A stretch of DNA of 64,000 nucleotides from positions 238,152-302,151 of the forward strand of contig VXBA01001026.1 in assembly GCA_013399895.1 (NCBI GenBank), read 5' to 3'. The notes below the pieces were generated by a model that saw only the letters and a program-made list of their open reading frames with translations, was not told the origin of the DNA and made no database searches. The translations under genes were made by a program, and so were the position numbers. The DNA is from Serilophus lunatus (Eukaryota; Chordata; Aves; Passeriformes; Eurylaimidae). This document shows positions 12,701 through 24,700 of this stretch, piece after piece. Numbering within the stretch: the first letter of the stretch is position 1; each line of letters opens with the position of its first letter.

Positions 12701-15700
12701 GCTTCTATTTTAAGAAAAAAAGAAAGAGCAAAACCAGCCCATCTCCCTTTGCAAATCCCCCTCCACACTTTTCCAAGACAGCATCCAAGTGGAAGGGCAC
12801 AAAGAAATGGATTGAGGGGCCTGGACATCCTCTGGGATTGCTGTGGATCCTGCCCAGCCCACTATCACTGCCTCGAGCAGACTGGACAGCCCGGGAATTC
12901 TGCTCCCAAACTCCAACAAGGGAACTGATACTTTGAGGGGTTGTGTGGCTTTTTGCTGTTTGCTTTTGGGTTTTTTTAAAGGGCAGCAAGACTTTCCTCC
13001 CCAAAGGGCAAAATCATGATTTTTGGCTAATCCCCTCTTTCCAAGGAGCAGCCTCATGCTATAAACTTTTACGTGGTGGGAGCCATTCTTGGAGATGGAA
13101 CACGCAACCAGGTGGGAAGAGGCCGGGATTCCCAGGCTGGTTACCTGCAAAGTCCTTCACATTGACATCTGCACCCTCGATGATGAGCTCCTTGATGCGC
13201 CGGGCGTCTCCTCGGATGGCGGCGCGATGCAGCCGAGTCTCTCCTCGCTCGTTTCTCTTATTTACTTTATCTTTGGTTTTGGAGGCAGAGTTGGGAGTTC
13301 CCTTCTGACAAACTGTGGACTGAGAGGGATGCTTTGGTGTTGTGTCAACTGCAGGGAGGAAAAAAGCCGAGTCAGGGACCGTAATTCCAAGGAATTCCTA
13401 CGCCCTTAGAGGGAGCTCGTGCACCACGTTTCGCGTCTTCCCAAAATATTCCCCACAAGGCAGCGAAAGGAAACTCAACCCCTGAAGTGGATGTGAACAG
13501 AGCAGCCTGTGTGTGTGTCTGACAGAGATGGGAATCGTGGGCTGCCAGAGCCCACTGGAGTCCTGGCAAACACTGGGTGATCCCGTGATTTGAGAGCAGA
13601 CAATGCACCTCCTCACCCTCAAACCTCGATTCCCAAGGGAAGTGGCCTTTTACCAAGCACATGTGAGGTCTGACAGCCTTGGGAGAAGATTGTGCAGTTC
13701 CAGGGATAACGCTGGAATGCTCTGAACACTCCACAGCCTTTTCCCTTTTAGCTTTCCCAAATAACAGCAACATAAGCAGCGAGATTGGTGTAAGAACAAC
13801 AAAATACGTGGTTAAAAGCTGCGATGTTGTGTGTAGGGTGCAGATGTGAGCACACGGATAGCACAGTCCCTCCAAAAGCCCTGGGGGTCACGTTTGCAAC
13901 AGATAAAAAATTACTAAAATACAAAATCCGTGGTAAACACATTCCAGCTGCTCCACATCTCGAGTTACAGCTGCGCTGATTACACGTCTCATCCCCCTCC
14001 ACAAGAAGAAACAAAAAACATCCAGAGGGTGATGTTTTGTCTTTATTCACAATCTTCCTTTACCAAGATAGCCCGAGAGGCCAGTGGGGAACACGGAGCT
14101 GATGTGGAGGAGGCTCCCACAGAATGAAATCTCCTGTTGAGCAGCCAGGGCAGGCTCAGGGCTGGCCTGGATTCGGCTGTGGGACACCTCCTCCTACTGC
14201 CTGACACTGACAGAAGGATGGGCAGCCACAGCCACATTCAAATCCCAGTGACACCACACCTGGAGCCACCTGCAGAGCCCTGTGGGATGGATGAGACCCC
14301 CCCCTTCCCCAGAGCAGCAAACCAGCCCCCANNNNNNNNNNNNNNNNNNNNNNNNNNNNNNNNNNNNNNNNNNNNNNNNNNNNNNNNNNNNNNNNNNNNN
14401 NNNNNNNNNNNNNNNNNNNNNNNNNNNNNNNNNNNNNNNNNNNNNNNNNNNNNNNNNNNNNNNNNNNNNNNNNNNNNNNNNNNNNNNNNNNNNNNNNNNN
14501 NNNNNNNNNNNNNNNNNNNNNNNNNNNNNNNNNNNNNNNNNNNNNNNNNNNNNNNNNNNNNNNNNNNNNNNNNNNNNNNNNNNNNNNNNNNNNNNNNNNN
14601 NNNNNNNNNNNNNNNNNNNNNNNNNNNNNNNNNNNNNNNNNNNNNNNNNNNNNNNNNNNNNNNNNNNNNNNNNNNNNNNNNNNNNNNNNNNNNNNNNNNN
14701 NNNNNNNNNNNNNNNNNNNNNNNNNNNNNNNNNNNNNNNNNNNNNNNNNNNNNNNNNNNNNNNNNNNNNNNNNNNNNNNNNNNNNNNNNNNNNNNNNNNN
14801 NNNNNNNNNNNNNNNNNNNNNNNNNNNNNNNNNNNNNNNNNNNNNNNNNNNNNNNNNNNNNNNNNNNNNNNNNNNNNNNNNNNNNNNNNNNNNNNNNNNN
14901 NNNNNNNNNNNNNNNNNNNNNNNNNNNNNNNNNNNNNNNNNNNNNNNNNNNNNNNNNNNNNNNNNNNNNNNNNNNNNNNNNNNNNNNNNNNNNNNNNNNN
15001 NNNNNNNNNNNNNNNNNNNNNNNNNNNNNNNNNNNNNNNNNNNNNNNNNNNNNNNNNNNNNNNNNNNNNNNNNNNNNNNNNNNNNNNNNNNNNNNNNNNN
15101 NNNNNNNNNNNNNNNNNNNNNNNNNNNNNNNNNNNNNNNNNNNNNNNNNNNNGGTGGATCCCTGAGGTGAAAGGTGGATCCCTGAGGTGAAAGGTGGATC
15201 CCTGAGGTGAAGGACGGATCCCTGAGGTGAAGGACGGATCCCTGAGGTGAAGGATGGATCCCTGAGGTGAAGGGTGGATCCCTGAGGTGAAGGATGGATC
15301 CCTGCAATGGGAACACCAGTACCCGGAGCAGCCCCCCAGGCTCACACGGCTGTGGGAACAGCTGGGACATGCTGCACTCCTGCTCCTCCAATTCTCCCCC
15401 CACCATCAAAAGGCAGTGTAGGAAGGAGGGAGTGGTTCCTCCGAGGGCCACTGCCAGTGCTGTACCTCCCATCTTGCTTCAGGAGCCTCCATCCCACGCT
15501 GTGGTGCTTGGAGGAGGCTTTGCAGCCTAACTCCACCACAGCGTGGACTCAGCTGGAGCCATCCAACAGCATAAACAAGGAGTGTTGACAAGACACGGGT
15601 TCACACCCCATCATCATCATCATCATCATCATCATCCAACTAAGGAGTCTGCAGCCAAGTGGGTGTGGGGAGCACCAGGCTGGTCCTCTCCACCCAGAGT

Positions 15701-18700
15701 GGCTGCTCCTACCTGGGACAGAGCATCCACCTGCCACCAAGTCTTCTGCAACCCTCTAAAAAAAATCCCAAATAAACAGGAGACGAGGGGAGCAAGAAAC
15801 CCCAGAAGAAGTGCCTGGCTTGTCATCCCCAAATCCCAGCCAGACACTCCATCCAGCCGTGAGGGCAGCCCCTGCTGAGGAGCTGAGAAGCAGCTGCTTC
15901 TAAAGCCAGGATTTGTCAAATCCTGCTGCACGATATCCAGTGGTTTCACAGAGCCACAGCTACCCCAGAGTCACAGATCAATGGAATGGTTGGGTTGGAA
16001 GAGACAGTAAGGCCCATCTGGTTCCAACCCCCTGCCATGGGCAGGGACACCTCCCACTGTCCCAGGGGGCTCCAACCTGGCCTTGGACACTCCCAGGGAT
16101 GGGGCAGCCACAGCTTCTCTGGGCATCCTGTGCCAGGGCCTCCCCTACCCTCGATAGAATAAAAAATAACAATCCAGCAGCTCCAGCTCTGCTCACCCAG
16201 CCCCACGTGCCATTTGCCAGACTCAATGTGGGTCATGGGCACGAGGCCACTGGGATGGAGCCCGTTGTGCAAAGTCCAGTGGGTCAGGGGGAACCACCAA
16301 AGGACGGGGTCACACTTGGCCACCAGACTCTGCACCACAGCACGGGTTTCCTCCTTCATCCACCAAAGTGCAGCAGAGTAAAAGGCTCTGGCAGACGAGG
16401 GCAGCAGTGTGTGGGAATGTCTGCACTGCTCCAGCTCTGTTCCTGCCACTCCAGCTCCCACAGTGCTGCTCCTGAGGCACAGGCAGCTTCTCCCTACAAC
16501 CACGTGCAGAGGTGCCATCCCTGCTGCTCAGGTCTCACCTGGAGCAGGTGACTTCCACTGACCCCTGCTCCTGGGATTTTGTACATTTAAGAAATAACAA
16601 CTGTTCCAGGCAACATCTCAACCAGAGATCACAACCAGCCCTCTTCAAACCCCTCTTCTCACTGCTCAGAGAAGGTGTGGCTGTCCCATTCCTGGAAGTG
16701 TCCAAGGACAGATTAGACAGGGCATGGAGCAACCTGGGATAGTGGAAGGTGTCCCTGCCCGTGGCAGGAGGTTGGAACCAGATGGGCTTTCAAGGTCCAG
16801 CCCAAACCATTCCATGATTCTATGAAATACAAGCCCTGCAAACATGTCTACACTGAAGGAGAATCCTGGTCTACTCCTTTGAATCCACATTTTGGTCACC
16901 CTGGCAGCTGTAACAGAGCTGGAAGATGAAATCAGATCACAGGAAAGTGAGCAGCTTTTTAATGGCTTAAAATAAAATTAAAGCCAGTGTGCTTACGGGA
17001 AGAGAACAACCTCACTTGGATGATTGCAGGAGCCATGTTCCTGCATGGTGTGTCCTGCCAGGCACCCTCCCCCTGAGCACAGGGACACCTGACCTGTGTG
17101 TGCAGCACCTCCCTGCTCCTCCTAAGGCTCAGAGCTGCTGCTCCAAGCTGCTCAAACCCTGGTCAGTCAGGCCTGACTTCTCCCCAGCCTTGGCCACCTC
17201 CAGCCATCCCCCAAAGCCAAGGCATTGGAGATGCTCGAGGGGTCACGCCTTGGCCAGTGCCACCAGGCAGTGCCCCTCAAGTACATGATTCCCAGAGCTG
17301 TACATGGCAGAGGGCTGGGAGCACAATTCCTTCCACAATTAGAATGGGAACATTTTCATTAATATCCCTTGGCTGATGCAGGTTGTCAGCACGAGCCTGG
17401 GATTCGCAAAAATTGATTATCGAGTTCAACCGAAACCCCCTAAACTCCTATTCATCCTGCAGTTGCAGAAATTTCCTCCTCCACAGAACATTTAACATTA
17501 AGAAGCATGTGATCAACAAGATAAAAATAAATTGGAAAGCGACTGCCGTGTTCTGCTCGCGGTGGTGAGGCAGCGAGGGCTGGTGGAGGCAGCCGAGGAC
17601 TCAGCTCGTGCTTCCCAGTGGGAAGGGTTCAAGGCCAGGTTGAATGGAGCTGGAAGAACGTGGACACTCTTAAATGTGGGTCATCACACCTGGTCTGCTG
17701 GGAAGTGTCCCTGCCCATGGCAGGGAGTGGGACAAGATGAGCTTTAAGGTCCCTTCCAACCCAAACCATTCCAGGATTCTGGGATTCTATGGCTCCCAGT
17801 GAGGGCAGCATGGAAGCCCCTGGCTCCCTGTGTGGTACAAGGCTCAGGCAAGATAAACAAGATCCGTAAGTGGGAGACAGAGATGCTCCAAGCATCCACT
17901 TCCCATCCTCATCCGCAGCAGGATCAGGGTCCTGCCCAGTCCTTGGCCTGGCTCCCTCAGCCCTGGCTGGCTGCAGGCTCACAGAGCTGCACATGGGTCT
18001 TGTTTTATCCCAGGATTTACTCAGAATCAGATTTCCAGCAGACCTAAAGGTGCCCCTGTACAAAGACCTCCACTCGCCGGCTCTGCGTGCCGCCGGCTCC
18101 CGCGGGCTGATCCTCCTCCTCTAATTGAACACTCTTCTGGAACATCTTGCAGCAACATGAAGCAAATGGAGAGACTCACAGTGGGTAAATGCCTCAGCAG
18201 ACAGAAATAAAGCCTATTTCCCACCCAAACCCTGAAGGACGAGGGGGTGAGCAGGCAGGGAGCCCCCCGTGCCCACGGGCAGCGGCTGTGGCTGGACCGT
18301 GCACACGGATCTCGGTGGGAGGAAGACCATGGCAGCCCACGGATGCTCCGTGAGCCCGGGATGAGCCACACCTCCATGCAGCTATTTTTAAAGCAGCTCG
18401 TTTGCTGCTTCAGCCCTTCTGCAAACCTCCCGAGCACAGCCTGAGCCCTGGTTTAATTCGGGGATCCTGCTCGGCTCTTCCCTCCCGCTGACGCCAGCAG
18501 GAACCGCGTGCGCGGGCTTAAAGGGGAACGCAGGATGCGAGCGGAGCTGCTGAACTGCTCCTGCCTCTCATCACACGGAGCCCCAGAGGCTGCAAAAAGC
18601 AGAACGGGAGCAGCTTCCCAGGACAAAGGGTTTTGAGCGTTTGCCTGCGGGTGGTTCTCGTGCTCAAACGAGACTCTGGGCAGTGCTGCAAAGGGGAGCA

Positions 18701-21700
18701 CAAAGCCAGGGCTGCTGGAGGCACGTTGGCAGCTCCGTGGGGTCCCAGGGAAGGCTGAGAAGGGTTCAGTGCTGCTGGGCTGGCTCTGCGTGCAGAGGCT
18801 GTAACCTGGCCCTTACAAAGATGGAGAGAGAGAGGGAAGGAAGGAGAACAGGGTGGTGAGGGGAGATATCCCTGGGGTTTCTCAAGCCCGTGCTGTGGGT
18901 TGCTGGCAGGTCGTGGGGATGTCAGAGCCGCACGGCTCCTCGCTCCCTGCACACGCTGAGAACTCTGTAATGCAAAAACCATCTGTTTCCACTGCTCTGA
19001 CATGACAACACACGCATGGAAGGTGGAACCCTGAGGAAAAATACCATTGCCAAAGCAGCAGCTCAGGCTGAACCTCTCGGCACGGCACGGAGGCAGCGCG
19101 CCGGCTCTCACCGGCAAACAGGGCTCTTCGACAGTTTCTGTGCCAGGCGAGCACACAAGCAGGAGATCAATAAGAATAAATTAGAGCAGCACAGACAGCA
19201 ACAGAGACTGCACTGCACCCCCGAGACCACGCAGGCTCTGCTCCCCCCAGCCCGGCCCAGCCTGCGTAAGAGTGACTCATTCCTGCTGCAGAACTTGCAG
19301 GGCATAAAACGTTTCGGAGCATGTCGGCTCACGGCAGGGAAGAGCAGGTCTGGCCTGGCACCACGGCCTGAGGATGTGCTCCCAGGGCACCTGCAACATG
19401 GGCCAGTGACTCAGGAGTCGAAAGGTTGGTGGCAGCACGGTCCCACCACATCCCGAGGCTCCGGGGAACTCCAGAACTGCAGGACAGCCAGGCCGGGGGT
19501 GCTGAGGGGAAGGCTGGAGGTGGCAGAGAGCCCGTCAGCAGAGGCATGGAATGGGAAGCAGTACCATGGCACAGGTGGATAAACAAGAGAGGGCAGCAGG
19601 CCAGGCCAGAACACCCAGAGTTCAGCAAAGGGGGTGAGCAGGGCTGCATGGAGATGGCTGGAATGCAGAGGAACACGGCCTGGGCTGGGGGGCTGCACCC
19701 CAGGGCCAGTGCTGGGGGAGGCACCTTGGCACCAAGAGGTCATGGACATGCTGACAGACCAGGGGGCAGGATAAGGAGGTGATCTGGCTTATCGACCAGG
19801 TGCCAAAAAGGAAACCAAGGAAGGCAACAAGGATCTGCCTTGGCAGAAGACTAAGGAAAGCATCCTGAGCTGCTCTCATGCAGTGGGGAGCTGGTTCCTA
19901 ACCTGAAGAATGGAGGTCCAGAGTTTGGCTTTGAGGCAGGAGCAGACAAGAGGTGCCAGTGGGAGGAACAAGCCCCTTTATAACCACATCAGGCCACTGT
20001 CCCCAGCCCCACTCCTCAGGGATGAGGATCCCATAGGCCCTGCCCCTCCCCCAGCTGCAGTGTTTTAAAACACAATTCAGCTAGAGAGGTTTAATGTTGT
20101 GTGGCAGCCTGTGATCCAAATCCAGGCACTCTCCCTATGCTTTTAGGCCAGACCCCTCAGTTGTGCCCCAGTGGGTAAAAGCAGCTCCTCCCTGGAGTGG
20201 CCACTGGCTCCCAAAATGCTGCGAGAGGAGCCCAGAGGCTTCATCAGAAACAACAACCTCTGTGTTAAACATACATAATTCTGAGACCAATTTTCAGGTT
20301 CAGACTGTTCATTTCCCACGAAATAGAAAGGGCTGGAGGAGGGAGGCCGGGGGAGGAAGGCTCTGGCCAGCCCTCCCCTCCCGGAGCCAGGGCCAGGACA
20401 CTCTGCAGACAGCGCTGATAAAAGCTCTTGTATTAAGGAAAAAGCCATCATTGATAGATTTTTGGTTCACAGAGACACAGCACACTGCAACCTCTCCCTC
20501 TGCATGTTAAGGAGGTGATGAGGGGGGAGGAGGGAGATTTATGGCAGCTCCCATCATAAAACGACCTGGTTTTCCACGCAGCCCTTCCCAGATGGCTGCT
20601 GCACACGGGGAGTTTCTCAGGGTGATCTGAAGGCTGGTGTGTGCCAGGCTCTCCACACTGTACCGGCATTATGGAGCCCAGCTAGGAAGGGAGAAGCTCT
20701 GACATTCACTCTCTCCCTGTTGCTAGGTGAGAACAGTTCCTTGACTATTTTAGTTAAAGGATTGAAATTACACAAGCCAAGAAAGCCCCGATGCAGCGCA
20801 GCCCCTCGGAGCCCCCAGCTGCAAACACCGGAGCACAGCCAGCACAGAGAGCAGCACAAATAACACTTTGGGATGCAGATGCCTTTTTTAATAAGCCAGC
20901 AATTTGCTTCTCACGGATTCCTTTGCCAGCCTTCCCAACTTAGGACTAACGAGCCTGTTCCCAAACACTCACGGGCATTAGGCAGCAGCCGGCTCTGAGA
21001 GAGGATGGTTTGGGTCAGCTGATTCATCAAGCATTTTCTAACCTACTAATTAGCGTCACATAACAACCTCGGGGGATTAGAGAGGAGTTTGAAGTTCCAA
21101 GGCCAGCTCCTGCCAACCATACTCACACTGGCCCCCGTTCACCCGGCACCTTCTCGGCCACAAGCCCCCGGGCTCAGCCTTGGGAGCCAGGGAAGGTCAG
21201 TGTGGACAGAGCAGCTCAGAAGGCTGGGGGGGGGTTTGTCTCTCCCTTCTTTACCCAAAGCACCCAGGCAGGGAGCTGGACATAGGAGGAACAAGCTGGA
21301 CACATAAGGAGGGAGCTGGACACACAGGGAGGGAGAGCTGGACCCCCAGCACTGCTGCAAACCACCAGCTTTGATCTAGCCTTGCTCAGACCTTCCCAGC
21401 TCCCAAGGAGAGCTGTTGGAGGCCAAAATTAACTCAGTGTACTCAGAGATTTGTACTGTGCCCCAACTCTCCCTGCTGATGACTAAAGGCCTGGAAACCA
21501 CAGCTGCACCTCGAGCCAAGGCACTCAAGTGACAGCAGGACATCCAGCCAAGGAAGCCACCCGCAGGAGGAGTGGGAATAAGGCATTCTGCACTCCGTGC
21601 ATCTCCCAGCTGCTCCCGGAGCAGCATTACCTGTCCCACTCTGCATTAGGGGACCTGTTGGTGCGAATCCATGCCCTGGGGAGGCCGGGGGAGGTGGGGA

Positions 21701-24700
21701 GCGCCGGCCCCACGCCGGCAGTCTGGTGCCATTGAGTCAGCCCGTGACTCAGCCGTGGCTCAGCGCCGGCACCGCTGTGCCAGCCGCCCCTGCCCACCTC
21801 TCCCTCCACCTTCCCGCAGGTGCCTTCCCAGCAGGACTGTCCCCTCTCCCTGCTGGTCCCTCTCTGCATGTTTCTAATATCACAATTACCAAATACTCCT
21901 TTTTTTTTTTCAAGCCTGACCCCCCTCTTCCCACCCCCGGCACGGCACAGGGCCGAGGAGCTGCTGGAATTGCTGGGAGAAGAGCTGGCTGTACTCGTTT
22001 GGTGGCTGCCAGGCAGCACGTAGGCTCCCAGCAGCACCTGTGGATGTGGGGAGATGCTGCAGGAGGGAAGGAGAAGGAAGGAGAAATGTGAGGCACAGAG
22101 ATGCTGCTCCCACAGTGCTGGAGCTGTAACACGCACAGTCTGGAGCCTCAAAGCTCGATGGCATTTTTTTTGTCCTAAAGACAGTTTATTTAGTTAACTG
22201 AGAGCCAGAATTGTTGCTCTAGAAATCATTTGGAAGGAGATTATTTTAAAAGATTTAGTATTGAACCACTCATACCCAAACCATACCCTTAGAGCAGTGC
22301 TGTGCTGACCAGCAGCACCTCTGGGATCCACAGAATCATGGAATGGTTTGGCAGGGAAGGGACCTTAAAGGTGATCAACTTCCACTGCTCTGCCATGGGC
22401 AGGAACACCTTTTACTAGACCAGGTTACTCCAAGCCCCGTCCAACCTGGCCTTGGACACTCCCAGGGATGGGGCAGCCACAGCTTCTCTGGGCATCCTGT
22501 GCCAGGGCCTCCCCACCCTCACAGGGAAGGATTCCTCTTCAATATTCCACCTAAGCCCACACCACCCTGGAGCACCAGCTGCTGTTCAACATCTGGCCAG
22601 GGCGGGTTTTGCTGCCCTTCCACGGGAGACAAACCCACCTCCCATGTTTCTCACCCCACATATGGAGCACCCACATCAGGGCTGAGCCAGAGCTGTCTGT
22701 GAAAACAGCAACATCCACCACGCTAAGGAAAATGAGTCACTGCCACACATCAGGATGAAGATCCATGCTATTGTTCAAACATTTAGAGGGGAAAAAATAT
22801 CCCACTAGAGGCAAAGAGAGAGCTGCGTTAGCTCCCAGCTCCCACGTCCTTCCAGCTGAATTCCACGTGGCTGTGGAATATCCCCACACACCCCTCTCAC
22901 ACACACACAGAGCAGGCCCAGGAAGCACGACCATGTTACATAAACCACCCGGGGTCAGCCAGAGAGATGGTGCAATCCCACTTCTCCGAGGGCTGGGAGC
23001 AAAGCTGAGGAGCAGAACAAGCAGCAGCAGCCTCTCCCTGCTCTTGGAATGCTGGATGGGCACCCAGCAGCACCTTGGATCCAGATAACAGCCTGTCCTG
23101 CACACCACACACTCCTCAGCTGTGTCCTCAGCCAAGGGACACTTGTGGCACCAGCACAGGCTTGGGGGGACCCCTCCACCCTCACCAGAATGTGCAATGT
23201 CTGTGCAGTCCCAAACACGTCCCCACCTGCCTCTGCCTCGAGCCAGGACAAGGAACAGATGGGCTTGAAACACCCCACAGTCACAGTGGGATGGTGCAAG
23301 AGGAGAGCAGGGTGCCAGCAAGTCTTTTTCCTATCTCCACTAAGTCTCTTCTCATCTCCAGCATCTGATTCGTGGAGTAAATGATCTCAGGGAAGAGGAA
23401 CAGGCTCCTGCTAAGCATCAGTCTGACACTGCACGTTGATCTGCAGCTCCCTGCTGGTATCTCCAACTCAGCAGCTGAGTCACTTCCTCTCCAGTCCCCA
23501 CCAAACAGGTCAGAGTCTCCTACACCTTCCCTGCACCTTCCCAGGGTTTGTGAGAGCCCAGTTTGTCTCTGTGGCTCTGTGAGTGCCATGACCCACTGCA
23601 GGTCTCCTGAGGGAGCTGGGCCACTGCTGCCCCTCTGCTTCCCCAGGAAGGATGAGCTCTGCAGAGGAAGGGGAAGAGCTCTGGAGAGGAAGAGGAAGAT
23701 GTGTCCGGAGATAAGAGCCACAGCTGCAGAAAGCAGAGGGGTAACACAGGAGCAGGAGGGGGGGAGGGTCTCATGGGCTGCTGCTCCTCCCCAGCAGCCA
23801 CAGCCTCTCCCCAGCAGCCCTCTGCTATTTTTCATTTGGTTTCCTTCTCACTGCTGCCAGTAGAAACATTTCCAACATCTCTGCAGCCGGAGAGAGAGAG
23901 GCCAGACCCTTTGGAAAAGCAGCTCCCTGCTGCTGGGGGCTGCAGTGAGCGAGCTGGAGGAGCCGTGATGTCCCAGCTGTCACGAGGGTCAGACAGCCCT
24001 GCAGCCAGTTTGGCCTCCAATTCCCAACCAAGTATTGAACGTGGCAGAAACACCCTGGACAAAAAGCAGGAGCTCTGGCTCTGGTTAAGCAGCTTTGCCT
24101 CATCCCAGCCACCCCTCCCCAGAGGCGACACCACAGCAACTCAAAACTTCATCCACCACGTTTAACAGAATTAAGTAAGACAGTTTGGAACCTTCCTCTC
24201 CAGACAGGGAGTTCAGCAACACAAAGCCATGGAAGCACCAGGACATGTCACAGTGAGTCCTCCCCTGTGGAACAGCCCTCACCAGTGGTACTCCTGACCT
24301 GCCCTCCCGACTCCTGATCCGGGGGAGACAGATCCCATGTCAGATCACCTCCCACACTCACTGGAGAGCAACACCAAACACAGCCTTTGTACTATTTTTA
24401 AGCACCTTTCCAACTTTTACTCCATTTCATCTCTTTGCACAACCATTTTACCTGACCAGAACTATTTCCAAAAGCAGATTTCCTAGGACTGTACAGGAAC
24501 GACGCACACAAACCTCTGCCCAGAAATCCACAGCCCAGCCCCTTACAACCAAACAACACTTTTTTCTCTGTTTTGGGACAGCTCTTCCCAACTCCTCATA
24601 AATCCAACAGCCTTCAACATCTGAGTGGGGCCACAGTGGGCAGAAGCCGTATGTACCAGCCATGAGACTGACCTGCCTGACCAGATTTTCCTTGCTGCTC

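Larger units (their letters stand above)
17792..22329. other. ANKRD11 intron, mostly unique sequence
   Basis: About 4.5 kb with no CR1 recognised. It is GC-rich with scattered CpG-rich spots (18060-18110, 18480-18550, 19080-19110, 21690-21770), a short tandem stretch near 21270-21345 and a cluster of AP-1/MAF-like sites at 21733-21764. No coding exon of ANKRD11 was found. Confidence 0.6.

Noticed and set aside
14137..15472. Three long ORFs across the N gap
   Set aside because: They consist almost wholly of undetermined residues.
15609..15635. Poly-histidine stretch as part of a protein
   Set aside because: It is a plain (CAT)9 microsatellite in intronic sequence with no exon signals.
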